In this document: positions 56,159-64,000 of the stretch, piece after piece
Layout of the letters: the number at the start of each line of letters is the position of its first letter
Numbering within the stretch: position 1 is the stretch's first letter
Source: an uncultured Parafilimonas sp.
GTDB lineage: Bacteria; Bacteroidota; Bacteroidia; Chitinophagales; Chitinophagaceae
NCBI GenBank assembly: GCA_903882935.1
Contig: CAIRZB010000098.1
Span: 34,335 to 98,334, forward strand
Length of the DNA: 64,000 nt
Reading direction: 5' to 3'
Program-made: the position numbers and the translations under genes
Notes under the pieces: model-generated
What the model was told of the DNA's origin: nothing
What the model saw: only the letters and a program-made list of their open reading frames with translations
The model's database searches: none

Positions 56159-56557
56159 ATGGCACTCAAAGTTTTTACCTGGGCATTAAGGGTTCTTGCA
56201 GCGTTAATCATGTTACAAACGTTGTATTTTAAATTCTCAGCAGCACCGCAATCCGTTCACCTATTTACCATTTTGGGTATGGAACCCTGGGGCCGCATAG
56301 GCATCGGCAGTCTTGAGCTGGTAGCATCTATCCTAATACTAATGCCGCGCACAACCGGTTTAGGTGCCCTTTTGGGTGTAGGCCTAATGTCAGGTGCCAT
56401 ATTTTTCCACCTTACCAAACTGGGCATAAAATTCGACGGCGACTACATACTGTTTTTATACGCCCTTATCACTTTCGTATGCTGCGGGGTGTTGGTTTTA
56501 TTGTCAAAAAACCAACTTTTAGGCTTAGTAAGCCCGCTTTTGCGAAAAACCCATTAA
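56159..56557 (+). CDS. DoxX-like membrane protein
   Basis: The 132-residue protein has four membrane helices, beginning VFTWALRVLAALIMLQTLYF with the KF.G/S segment after the first helix, and includes ELVASILILMPRTTGLGALLG. This is the DoxX/DoxD-like family layout. The family is linked to thiol/redox and respiratory functions in some bacteria, but this member's role is not known. It is followed after 27 bases by a DinB-like gene, so the two are likely co-transcribed. Confidence 0.82.
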   Translation: MALKVFTWALRVLAALIMLQTLYFKFSAAPQSVHLFTILGMEPWGRIGIGSLELVASILILMPRTTGLGALLGVGLMSGAIFFHLTKLGIKFDGDYILFLYALITFVCCGVLVLLSKNQLLGLVSPLLRKTH

Positions 56558-56584
56558 TTTAGACAATTACTCAAACTGAGCTTT

Positions 56585-57085
56585 ATGACTATACAACACG
56601 CCATCCAACAGGTGTTTGTGCAATTGAGCGCGTCAATTGGCCAGCTGACTGACGCGGAATACAGCCAGCCAAGCCCCACGCTTTTTAATGCCACTATTGG
56701 GCAGCATGTGCGGCACATTATAGAACTTTTTATAGAATTGGAAAAGGGCTATGAAAGCGGCGTGGTAAACTACGAAAAGCGTAAAAGGGATTACCGCATT
56801 GAAACCGACAAAGCCTTTGCCGCAGCGCAATTGCAAGAAATTTACAACACCATTGAAAGGCCCGACAAACAACTGTTGCTGGAAGCTGGCTATGATGAAC
56901 ACTCAGACGAGCTATTGACCATACAAAGCAATTATTACCGAGAGGTGGTGTATAACCTTGAGCATACGGTACACCATATGGCCCTAATACGGGTGGGTAT
57001 TGCGGATGTGTCTGCAATTAAGTTGCCAGAAGGTTATGGCGTAGCCTCTTCTACAATAAAATACCGCAAAGCATGTGCACAGTAA
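56585..57085 (+). CDS. DinB-like four-helix metalloprotein
   Basis: The 166-residue product belongs to the DinB/YfiT superfamily of four-helix bundles with a metal site formed by three histidines. The visible candidates are in TIGQHVRHIIELF (first) and NLEHTVHHMALIRVG (second pair). Other members are thiol-S-transferases (bacillithiol-, mycothiol-linked); substrate unknown. It overlaps the NRDE gene by 13 bases, suggesting a shared message with the DoxX gene and the NRDE gene. Confidence 0.85.
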   Translation: MTIQHAIQQVFVQLSASIGQLTDAEYSQPSPTLFNATIGQHVRHIIELFIELEKGYESGVVNYEKRKRDYRIETDKAFAAAQLQEIYNTIERPDKQLLLEAGYDEHSDELLTIQSNYYREVVYNLEHTVHHMALIRVGIADVSAIKLPEGYGVASSTIKYRKACAQ

Positions 57086-57801
57086 CGTTTTTACCGGTGG
57101 GCGAAACCGTGTACCTAACATCAAACCGGGACGAAAGCTCGGTTCGGCCACCCGCCATGCCGCCCATAACTTACCGGCACGGGCATACCATTATCACCTA
57201 CCCAAAAGATGCACAGGCGGGTGGTACATGGATTGCCCTGAAACACAATGGTGATGCGGCAGTGCTATTAAACGGTGCTTTTAAAAAACATATACCAGCC
57301 CCCCCCTACCGCAAAAGCAGGGGGTTGGTTTTTTTGGATATTTTTACCGCTGCGGAGCCAGTGTATGGTTTTAGGGAGGTTACTCTTTTTAACATTGAGC
57401 CATTTACGTTACTATTGCACACAGGTGGCCAACTGCATGAATGCCGTTGGGACGGGAATGAAAAACGCATCAATAAATTAGATAACTCCAAGCCCCATAT
57501 TTGGAGCAGTGCAACATTGTATGGCGAAGAAGTGGTTTACCGCCGTAAGCAGTGGTTTGCTGAATGGCTTTGCACACACCCCCAACCCACCCGGCAGGAG
57601 ATTTTAGATTTCCACCGGTTTGGCGGCGAGGGGGATACCCACAACGACTTTCGGATGAACCGAGAAGGAAAAATGCTTACCGTAAGTATAACTGGCATGG
57701 AGATAAGCAATGAACTTGCGGCCATGCGGTACCTAGATTTACAAAATAACAAGCTATACACAAAAGAAATTGAATTAGCACCCCTATTGTTAACTGCGTA
57801 A
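57073..57801 (+). CDS. NRDE (TANGO2-like) family protein
   Basis: The 242-residue product starts MCTVTFLPVGETVYLTSNRDE, the N-terminal Cys plus NRDE motif that names this Ntn-hydrolase-like family (TANGO2 in animals). It also has GGTWIALKHNGDAAVLLNG, and ends with a motif (SITGMEIS) typical of the family. Cys2 could be the N-terminal nucleophile after Met removal. The family is implicated in heme or lipid handling in eukaryotes; the bacterial function is unknown. It overlaps the DinB-like gene by 13 bases. Confidence 0.88.
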   Translation: MCTVTFLPVGETVYLTSNRDESSVRPPAMPPITYRHGHTIITYPKDAQAGGTWIALKHNGDAAVLLNGAFKKHIPAPPYRKSRGLVFLDIFTAAEPVYGFREVTLFNIEPFTLLLHTGGQLHECRWDGNEKRINKLDNSKPHIWSSATLYGEEVVYRRKQWFAEWLCTHPQPTRQEILDFHRFGGEGDTHNDFRMNREGKMLTVSITGMEISNELAAMRYLDLQNNKLYTKEIELAPLLLTA

Positions 57802-57901
57802 TTATACCTGCAAAACAATTAGCTTCGTTATAAAGCCGCTTTCCAAAAGGTGTTCCCCATTGGCGGGATGGGGCGAAAAAACAGAAGCATTAAACACAAC
57901 C

Positions 57902-58966
57902 ATGAATTTTTTTAAACAATTAGCCTACCGGCCCTTTTTTATTAAACTGCTGCATTGGGAATATTGGTCGTTCAACACCGTGTATGCCCCTCTGTATTTA
58001 TATTGGATAGGGTTATGTATAAAAGCCCGCTCGTTTTTCTTCTTCAATGCCTCCAACCCTACCATTAAAAACGGCGGCTTTTTGATGGAGAGCAAAAAAG
58101 AGATATACGATATTATGCCGCAGGCGTTGTACCCCCCCACCCTGTTGTTTAAAGCCGGGGCCTCTGAGAACGAAATAACAAACGCGTTACTAAGTACGCC
58201 ATTGGGCTACCCTATGATAGGCAAGCCTGATATTGGCGGCCGCGGTAAGGGCGTTAAAAAGCTATACAACCTTAATGAAGTATTGCAGTACGCGCAGCAA
58301 AGCAAAGTTGATTTTTTATTACAACAGTTTGTGCCTTTTGAAAACGAGATAGGCGTGTTTTATTACCGTTTTCCGGGTGAGGATAAAGGGGTTGTGTCGG
58401 GCATTGTGGGCAAGGAGTTTTTAACGGTTAAAGGCGATGGAACATCAACAATTTTACAGCTACTGCAAAAAGACATGCGGTTTATTTTGCAATTGCCCGT
58501 GCTTAAAGCCACCTACGGCAAAACACTTAACAACATACTGCCTGCCAATGAAAAATTTTTGATGGTGCCTTACGGTAACCATGCGCGTGGTGCTAAATTT
58601 ATTGACGTGAGCCACCTTACGGATGAAAGGCTTACTAATACCATTGATGCCATTTGCAAACAAATACCGGCGTTTTATTATGGCCGCATGGATGTGCGTT
58701 TCAACACCTGGGAGGAATTGTGCGAGGGCAAAAACTTCTCCGTTATCGAAGTAAACGGCGCCGGCAGCGAACCAACACATATATACGACCCCAAGCACTC
58801 CATCTTTTTTGCTTGGTACGAAATATGCCGGCACTGGAACCTGTTATATAAAATAAGCATCATCAACCACAAAAAACACAACGCACCCTATTTAAGCTTC
58901 GCCGATGGGATAAAGATGTTTAAGGAAAACAGCGAATACGAAAAGATTTTTGCACAAAGCGAGTGA
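57902..58966 (+). CDS. ATP-grasp family protein (D-Ala-D-Ala ligase-like fold)
   Basis: The 354-residue protein starts at 57902 (MNFFKQLAYRP); an ATG at 57860 would add 14 residues. The middle and C-terminal parts show ATP-grasp features: GYPMIGKPDIGGRGKGVKKL (phosphate-binding glycine-rich segment), FLLQQFVPFENEIGVFYYR, and the metal-binding end FSVIEVNGAGSEPTHIYDP with its E and N ligands. Such enzymes form carboxylate-amine or thiol bonds; the substrate cannot be predicted. It stands alone between the NRDE gene and the toxin-antitoxin remnant. Confidence 0.85.
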   Translation: MNFFKQLAYRPFFIKLLHWEYWSFNTVYAPLYLYWIGLCIKARSFFFFNASNPTIKNGGFLMESKKEIYDIMPQALYPPTLLFKAGASENEITNALLSTPLGYPMIGKPDIGGRGKGVKKLYNLNEVLQYAQQSKVDFLLQQFVPFENEIGVFYYRFPGEDKGVVSGIVGKEFLTVKGDGTSTILQLLQKDMRFILQLPVLKATYGKTLNNILPANEKFLMVPYGNHARGAKFIDVSHLTDERLTNTIDAICKQIPAFYYGRMDVRFNTWEELCEGKNFSVIEVNGAGSEPTHIYDPKHSIFFAWYEICRHWNLLYKISIINHKKHNAPYLSFADGIKMFKENSEYEKIFAQSE

Positions 58967-59088
58967 GCGGGATTGCTGATTTTTGGACGTTGTGATGTAT
59001 GATAAATTACAAATGAACGCATAACGTTGGAAATAACTATCAAATTGATGGCTTTTTGTTTTGTTTTTTATTTGCGTATATTTACAAT

Positions 59089-59319
59089 ATGCGTATTATC
59101 ACACTACAGGTACCAAATAATTTGGCCGAACATCAAACTGATACGGTGCGCTTCATTGCGGCCAAACTATATGAGAGTGGTAAACTATCATTGGGCCAGG
59201 CAGCCGAAATGGCTGGGCTGGGTAAGGCTGATTTTGCAGAGATACTTTCAGACTATGGTGTTTCATATATAAATTATTCCTTAGAAGACATACTACAAGA
59301 TGTTGCAAGAATTTCATAA
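59089..59319 (+). CDS. UPF0175 family protein (putative antitoxin)
   Basis: The 76-residue product starts MRIITLQVPNNLAEHQ. It has the UPF0175 pattern ARxLYESGKLSLGQAAEMAGL (here AAKLYESGKLSLGQAAEMAG), a short helix-turn-helix-like segment, and ends EDILQDVARIS. UPF0175 proteins are usually encoded with a DUF3368 PIN-like toxin, and such a gene overlaps it by 20 bases. TTTG (59055-59058) and TATATTTA (59077-59084) lie just upstream, so the message may have almost no leader. Confidence 0.85.
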   Translation: MRIITLQVPNNLAEHQTDTVRFIAAKLYESGKLSLGQAAEMAGLGKADFAEILSDYGVSYINYSLEDILQDVARIS

Positions 59320-59773
59320 ATGGCATGTTGTAATAACAGATGCCAATTGTTTTATTTTGCTTGATAAAATTGATGCGCTGCATATTTTACCCGCACTCTT
59401 TCCCTACATTATAACTACACCAGAAATTGCTTTAGAATTTGGTAAACCATTGCCACAATGGGTCGACATTGTTTCTGTTACCGATAAAAGACTTTAACAA
59501 ACTTTCGAGGAAGATGTTGACTTGGGCGAGGCAAGCGCTATAACTCTTGCAAATGAAATTACGTCAGCCCTGCTTATTATTGATGACCTTAAGGGGAGAA
59601 AATTGGCCAAGCGGCTGCAACTGATGCATACGGGAACCCTTGGCGTATTGGTATTGGCAAAGCAACGGGGAGTTATCACCTCGCTTAAACCCCATTTTGA
59701 TAAAATACAAAAAACAAATTTTCGCGTTTCTACAACACTGTTACATGGCCTTTTAAAGACGGTGGGCGATTAG
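59300..59773 (+). pseudogene. DUF3368 (PIN-like) toxin gene with in-frame stop
   Basis: A 157-codon frame that matches DUF3368 along its length: VVITDANCFILLDKID (first Asp), ALFPYIITTPEIALEF, DLGEASAITLANEI, LLIIDDLKGRKLAKRL and GTLGVLVLAKQRGVI. A TAA at 59495-59497, after VTDKRL, interrupts it; the frame resumes directly with QTFEEDVDLGEAS without any shift. A single-base change from a sense codon explains this. The toxin is probably dead, with the antitoxin gene still intact. Confidence 0.85.
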
Positions 59774-59834
59774 ATTATTTTAAAAATCCATCCTCCCTCA
59801 ATGACTTATTGGTCTAGACTTTATGCCCCTGTTC

Positions 59835-61133
59835 TCAATTATCTACCTGCTTAATAACAGTCCTCTTATCTTCTACCCGTTTTTCGTATTGTATATTAAA
59901 TGCTGACAAATCTGGCTTATAGCTGCGCTTTCGTTGCAACTCATATTGGTGTACGGCCTGGCCAACGGCGTACATAAATGGGTGGGCAACGGTTTCAAAA
60001 TCGTACTTGTCGTCGTTCAATACACCGTCGCTGTTGGCGTACACGGTGGCGGCGAGCATGTATTCAATGTTATGTTTAAAATCCACCACATAGCTTATGT
60101 CAGTTAAAAAACCATAGGCCCAGCCTACCTTGTTAAACACCCGTATGCCTTCGGGCATTTTTTTATTTACACTATCCATAAAAAAGAATTTCACGTAGCT
60201 ATCGTAAAATTCGGCCGTATCATATTTCGGGTAATTGGTTTCACCCGGCAATTGCGACAGGTATTGGTACAAAAAACGGTAATCATCCGCGGTTAGCTTA
60301 AACCGCTGTTTTTCAGGCATGGAGTGTGGAAACATAACGCTTTGCAACATTTGCTGGTAACTATGCAGGCTAACGTTGTTGTGGCGGGTAAAATTCATGG
60401 GGGCATGCACCAGGCTGTCGTTGCTGTCGTAATACCAAATGCCCAGCAGGTTGGTATGGCTAAAATCGAACGAATCGGTATTGTATGCCGCCGCCTGCGC
60501 ATAAATGGTGGTGCCATCTGGCTTTATAAACCTTACCGGGCTGGTATGCCGGTTTTGGTCTTCCGTCATCTTATAAAAATGCTTTATAACGCGTGCATCC
60601 CCATAACCTTTGCTACGCAATTGCCGGTTAATGGTTTGTTGCCCCACAAACTCATACATCCGGTTGTAGGCATCATTATCACTCACCAAAAAAGCTTTAC
60701 GTATAAACTGTGCTATGGATGGCAGGCCCGTTTCGGCTGTGCTGTCTTTGTATTCGGGCTTCAGCGTGTTATAGCCGCTGTCAAATTGCATGGGGGTATA
60801 CTTGTTAACCCCGGCAATATGCATGGCTCGCAGCTTTTCCAACGATAACAATGCCAACGGCAGCTTTACTGTACTGGCAGGGTTAAAATACAACAGCGAA
60901 TCAACATTGTAATTAAAGTTAGTAAAGCTGGGCTTATTGTTTTTGTCCCGGTTTATCTGGGTATATATTATTTGTGGGCGGTATTCATCCGGGTGTTGCA
61001 ATACTTGCTTCAGCACCACGCTATTACTGCCAGCCAATAAGTCTTTCAGGAGTACGTCTGTTCTCGGCTGCGCTACAACGAGTGTATATAAAAAGCAACA
61101 CAAAGCAGTTGGCAGTATTTTTTTGTTGGGCAT
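59835..61133 (-). CDS. Class A beta-lactamase-like serine hydrolase, exported
   Basis: The 432-residue product has a signal peptide (MPNKKILPTALCCFLYTLVVA; start at 61133 chosen over 61187 for this reason). It carries the active-site motif S87-T-V-K90 in NPASTVKLPLAL, the SDN motif S151-D-N153, and a KxG-type motif (NKVGWAYG) replacing KTG. The family (beta-lactamase2 domain) includes both beta-lactamases and housekeeping serine hydrolases. The altered KTG motif and extra length argue against a simple resistance enzyme. No regulator is adjacent. Confidence 0.85.
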   Translation of the reverse strand: MPNKKILPTALCCFLYTLVVAQPRTDVLLKDLLAGSNSVVLKQVLQHPDEYRPQIIYTQINRDKNNKPSFTNFNYNVDSLLYFNPASTVKLPLALLSLEKLRAMHIAGVNKYTPMQFDSGYNTLKPEYKDSTAETGLPSIAQFIRKAFLVSDNDAYNRMYEFVGQQTINRQLRSKGYGDARVIKHFYKMTEDQNRHTSPVRFIKPDGTTIYAQAAAYNTDSFDFSHTNLLGIWYYDSNDSLVHAPMNFTRHNNVSLHSYQQMLQSVMFPHSMPEKQRFKLTADDYRFLYQYLSQLPGETNYPKYDTAEFYDSYVKFFFMDSVNKKMPEGIRVFNKVGWAYGFLTDISYVVDFKHNIEYMLAATVYANSDGVLNDDKYDFETVAHPFMYAVGQAVHQYELQRKRSYKPDLSAFNIQYEKRVEDKRTVIKQVDN

Positions 61134-61186
61134 GCGCCAAGATACAAAAACAACAATTTGCTGCAAAACATAAATATCCCTATCCA

Positions 61187-61266
61187 TTGCGCCTTGGCGT
61201 CTTCGCGCGATACGGCCAATATAAAGGGTTCACACAACAACGCCAAGACGCAAAGAAACACAACGC
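61187..61266. repeat. Mirrored repeat near 61.2 kb
   Basis: CTTGGCGT (61193-61200) pairs with ACGCCAAG (61240-61247), and GCGTCTT with AAGACGC, around a spacer of about 30 bases. The arms are degenerate tandem copies (TTGGCGT, CTTCGCG; on the other side CGCCAAG, ACGCAAAG) and lie between the serine hydrolase start and the VOC gene. Confidence 0.65.
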
Positions 61267-61279
61267 ATTAGTTAACGCT

Positions 61280-61657
61280 TCATTTTTCAATCGGCGTGTT
61301 TACCCACCAATGGTTGCCGAATGCATCAGCAAAACCACAGCCACGGCCATAATCCCTGTCAGCGAGTTCTTGCAATTGCAATGCGCCATGCACAAGCGCT
61401 TTGCTAAATATGTCATCCACCCCATCCAAATATAAGAAAACACTACCCGGAAAAGCCTTGAATTCAGGTGTGGCATCACAAACCATTATCACGGCATCCT
61501 GTATTTGCAATTCAGCGTGCATAATAGTACTGTCGTCCCTTGGGGCTATGTAACGCACATCTGCATTAAAAACAACTTTCATAAAATCAATAAAACTGCT
61601 GGCTCCTTGTATAACCAAGTAGGGCATAACCGGCAAATAACCATCGGGTAATTTCAT
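61280..61657 (-). CDS. VOC (glyoxalase/bleomycin resistance-like) family protein
   Basis: The 125-residue product starts MKLPDGYLPVMPYLVIQGAS at 61657; upstream ATG at 61714 would add an unlikely leader. It has the VOC beta-alpha-beta pattern PYLVIQGASSFIDFMKVVFNA, the IMHAELQIQDAVIMVCDA segment (resembling the 'hGEl.igdg.l.l' strand of the family) and ends GFADAFGNHWWVNTP, the classic D.fGn.W end. Related proteins are annotated PhnB-like. Small-molecule partner unknown. Confidence 0.85.
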   Translation of the reverse strand: MKLPDGYLPVMPYLVIQGASSFIDFMKVVFNADVRYIAPRDDSTIMHAELQIQDAVIMVCDATPEFKAFPGSVFLYLDGVDDIFSKALVHGALQLQELADRDYGRGCGFADAFGNHWWVNTPIEK

Positions 61658-61760
61658 AACAATTGGGTGTTTGTTTGGCACTATAAATTTGGATGCTTTT
61701 GGCCAACAAAACAATTAAAATTGCTAAAAAAAGCAATTTTTAACTAATTTTGTTAGCATT

Positions 61761-62972
61761 ATGCAACAAGCCGGTTCCGCAGATTTGCCTTTACATTACG
61801 GCGTAGTGCCGCCTTGGCTGGCGGAACGGATGGCGAAGCTGGGGCTGGCAGTGACGGAATCGGTATTGGCCGAATACGGCGCCAAAGCAATGTTGGAGCG
61901 CTTAAGCGACCCTTTTTGGTTTCAAAGCCTCGGGGCTGTAATGGGTATGGATTGGCACTCCAGCGGTATAACCACCTCCGTATTAGGTGCACTAAAAAAG
62001 GCCGTAAACCCACATGCCAAGGCCCTGGGCTTATACATTTGTGGCGGCAAAGGCAGGTTTTCAAAAGAAACACCGGCAGAACTTATTCGCCTGGCCGAAC
62101 AAACGGGGTTAGATGGCACCCACCTAGTTAGGTGCAGCAAGCTGAGTGCCAAGGTTGATAATACAGCCGTGCAGGACGGCTTTAAATTGTACACACACAA
62201 TTTTATTGTAAGCATTGCAGGCGATTGGACGGTTATACAGCAAGGCATGAACGATGCCAGTGGCATGGCTAGGCGCTACCACTGGCATAGCGGCAGCCTG
62301 CAAAACTTTGTGGAAGAGCCGCATACCGCAGTTTGCGGGGCCAACCAGGGGCCGATACTAAACGTTACAGCCGTTGAAGCGGCGGGTGCGCGCAGGGCCA
62401 TGCTGGCAATAACCCAGGAGAAACCTGGATGGATGATACCTGAAATTCAACGGTTGTTGATGCCCCGCAGACACGAATTGCAGGCCGAGGACGTTGACCT
62501 GAAAAGGCTGGGTAGCATTTTATGGATGGCCCATGAACATAACTTGGGCGGTTTTGAGGAATTGCTGTTGCTAAAAGGCGTTGGGCCAAGAACGGTACAA
62601 TCGCTGGCTTTGGTGAGCGAAGTAATACATGGCACGCCCAGCCGGTTTAAAGACCCTGCCCGTTTTGCATTTGCCCACGGCGGAAAAGATGGGCACCCAT
62701 TTCCGGTGCCAATAAAGGTGTATGACGAAACCATCAGCACCCTGCAAATAGCGGTCCAAAAAGCCAAACTGGGGCAAACCGAAAAACACCAAGCTATAAA
62801 GGCATTGCATACTTTGGCGGCAAAAGCAGAAAAAAATTTTATACCCAACGAGCAGTTTGAAGAATTGATTGAAAAAGAAAGGGCTGACGCTTGGAAGTAC
62901 GGTGGCAAAACAGTTTATGGTGATGCAAAAGCACCCAGTAAAAGCAAATGTTTGCAATTGCGCCTGTTTTAG
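61761..62972 (+). CDS. DUF763 family protein
   Basis: The 403-residue cytoplasmic protein has the typical opening SADLPLHYGVVPPWLAERM, GLYICGGKGRFSKETPAEL, a segment with conserved Trp/Gly (WTVIQQGMN), RYHWHSG, and a C-terminal helical part (GFEELLLLKGVGPRTVQSLA, a helix-hairpin-helix-like region). DUF763 is widespread in archaea and bacteria; a nucleic-acid link is inferred from the hairpin motif, but no activity is established. It is monocistronic and followed by an intrinsic terminator. Confidence 0.9.
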   Translation: MQQAGSADLPLHYGVVPPWLAERMAKLGLAVTESVLAEYGAKAMLERLSDPFWFQSLGAVMGMDWHSSGITTSVLGALKKAVNPHAKALGLYICGGKGRFSKETPAELIRLAEQTGLDGTHLVRCSKLSAKVDNTAVQDGFKLYTHNFIVSIAGDWTVIQQGMNDASGMARRYHWHSGSLQNFVEEPHTAVCGANQGPILNVTAVEAAGARRAMLAITQEKPGWMIPEIQRLLMPRRHELQAEDVDLKRLGSILWMAHEHNLGGFEELLLLKGVGPRTVQSLALVSEVIHGTPSRFKDPARFAFAHGGKDGHPFPVPIKVYDETISTLQIAVQKAKLGQTEKHQAIKALHTLAAKAEKNFIPNEQFEELIEKERADAWKYGGKTVYGDAKAPSKSKCLQLRLF

Positions 62973-63041
62973 GGAGGCAGATTTGTAGCGGACTTACAAA
63001 ATTGGGTATTACCGCCTGGTTATACCCCTACATAAACCAAA

Positions 63042-63066
63042 CCGCCCCAGTAATGGGGCAGTTTTT
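63042..63066 (+). terminator. Intrinsic terminator after DUF763 gene
   Basis: GCCCCA (63044-63049) pairs with TGGGGC (63054-63059), GTAA loop, followed by A-G and TTTTT. The rest of 62973-63329 is AT-rich and shows no gene. Confidence 0.8.
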
Positions 63067-63329
63067 ACACCTATGATCAAAAACTAAACTTTCGGAAAAA
63101 CACTATTCATAATTGAAACCAATTCAATGAAATTGCATACACAATTTATAAAAGAAATTTGATATGCCCTACACCGTTTGTACAAATTTTATTTTTACAA
63201 TCCGCTGCACCCCTTCAATTTGTTAAACCTTTTTAAAAACCAGCAAACAGCCTGCTTGAACAAGGCCACTTACGCGTTAGCCAATAATTTTTGGCATACT
63301 TTTTTCGTTACACAAAACAAATAATCAGC

Positions 63330-63728
63330 ATGAAAAATATAGTTATACTGCTTGCTTGCATATCAATGTTCGCAAGCTGCGCAACCACTGCCCAATTAAA
63401 ACAACTGCGAGCAGAAAACGCCACCCTGCGGGGTGAAAAAGCTAAATACAACAGCCGGGTAATAGAACTTGAAACAAGTATTACCGAACTAAAAAGCAAC
63501 ATTGCAAGCCTTACAGACAAGATTGGGTTGCTAAACCAAAGCAATACAGCATTAAACCAAAAAACAATTGAGCAGCAGGCTAAACTTAGCCAAAACCAAG
63601 TGGTGCTGCAAGTGAGCCAAGAGCGGCTTGAACGGTTGGAAAAACTGTTGGCAATGGAAAGGGCCAAAACAGACGACAATAAAAACAGGTCTGCATCAAC
63701 AGGTGGTGACAATACTGTTGCAAATTAA
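63330..63728 (+). CDS. Small coiled-coil lipoprotein
   Basis: The 132-residue product starts at 63330 (MKNIVILLACISMFASC) with the lipobox FASC, Cys17. The mature part is a continuous coiled coil (about residues 20-115) with heptads such as LKQLRAENATLRGEK and RVIELETSITELKSN, and a short polar tail (DDNKNRSASTGGDN). It resembles Lpp/OmpA-linked coiled-coil lipoproteins in general form. Probably inserted in the outer membrane facing the periplasm; role unknown. Confidence 0.8.
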   Translation: MKNIVILLACISMFASCATTAQLKQLRAENATLRGEKAKYNSRVIELETSITELKSNIASLTDKIGLLNQSNTALNQKTIEQQAKLSQNQVVLQVSQERLERLEKLLAMERAKTDDNKNRSASTGGDNTVAN

Positions 63729-63786
63729 CCCAGCCAAGGGTAATGATAACATCAACTATACATCAGGCATTATGTTTTGCCGAAAG

Positions 63787-63811
63787 CTGCCCTACCGGGG
63801 CAGTTTTTTTT
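63787..63811 (+). terminator. Intrinsic terminator after lipoprotein gene
   Basis: CTGCCC (63787-63792) pairs with GGGCAG (63798-63803), 5-base loop, then eight T residues. Confidence 0.9.
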
Positions 63812-64000
63812 GGTGGGACGCAAAGTAATAGATCATTCGTAAACGCCTTTTAATCCCTAAAATAACGTGAGTTCGACATAATACAGTGTCAAATTTACAG
63901 TGATAATTGGATTGAAGATGAAGAGTCGGTGTCAACGGACAAAGCCGGCTTTTTAGGCAAGAAGTGATAGGCTGCGATTGCGGAGAATACTGTTATTACA
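63812..64000. other. Right end of window, no gene recognised
   Basis: About 190 bases with no coding frame that I can support. AACGTGAGTTCGACATAA near 63865 and GGACAAAGCCGGCTTTTTAG near 63938 look like non-coding or element-edge DNA, but I cannot assign them without more sequence to the right. Confidence 0.3.

Noticed and set aside
60324..60848. Long plus-strand frame opposite the class A-type serine hydrolase gene
   Set aside because: Antisense shadow of a gene with clear signal peptide and active-site motifs.

Overview
The window is chromosomal DNA of a member of the Bacteroidota, most likely order Chitinophagales (Chitinophagaceae-like). The evidence is a complete gldKLMN cluster (type IX secretion and gliding motor), a tandem series of two-FtsX-domain ABC permeases, an ECF sigma factor followed by a membrane-anchored beta-barrel-like protein, Bacteroidota-type promoters (TAnnTTTG), and the absence of clear Shine-Dalgarno sequences.

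Layout. 1-4.4 kb: end of an RND adaptor, its RND pump and two small accessory genes. 4.6-8.8 kb: small membrane protein, RRM RNA-binding protein, fatty acid desaturase, transglutaminase-like protein. 9.2-21 kb: four tandem paralogous ABC permeases, with an IS3-family insertion (17090-18471) between the third and fourth. 21.4-26.6 kb: SDR (glucose dehydrogenase-like), an unusual repeat locus around a four-helix-bundle gene, a GH63-like glucosidase and a YHS protein. 26.7-31.5 kb: gldKLMN on the minus strand. 31.7-41.8 kb: minus-strand genes for a DUF255/thioredoxin-domain protein, HemD, DUF4271, DUF1223, UvrC, a lipoprotein and an ECF sigma pair. 42-47 kb: a barrel protein, Lon and an EEP-family protein. 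47-50.4 kb: a serine hydrolase and an AAA ATPase/TOPRIM-like pair that looks like a defence module. 50.4-55 kb: bioB and a hexuronate pathway (uxaC, KDG kinase, KDPG aldolase). 55-64 kb: PdeM-like phosphoesterase, DoxX, DinB, NRDE, ATP-grasp, a decayed toxin-antitoxin pair, a class A-type serine hydrolase, VOC, DUF763 and a coiled-coil lipoprotein.

Main unusual signal. A family of degenerate tandem repeats with a 7-nt period is scattered through the window. The sequence of the unit differs between loci (CGTGAAT/CGTGAAA, AGAACCC, ACTGAAA, GTCCATA, AACCAGC), but the period is always 7. At several sites the repeats are mirrored (an array, a short spacer, then the inverse array), so they could form large hairpins. 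The densest site (22249-23448) has two such mirrored pairs flanking a four-helix-bundle (23S rRNA IVP/Avd-like) gene; one array starts on the base after that gene's stop codon and another ends 1 base before the glucosidase start codon. The same heptamers also form an in-frame insertion of about 144 residues inside the PdeM-like enzyme. There, seven positions where the plain repeat would give a stop codon have all changed to sense codons.

Functional assignments rest on motifs and family resemblance read from the sequence; no database search was run.
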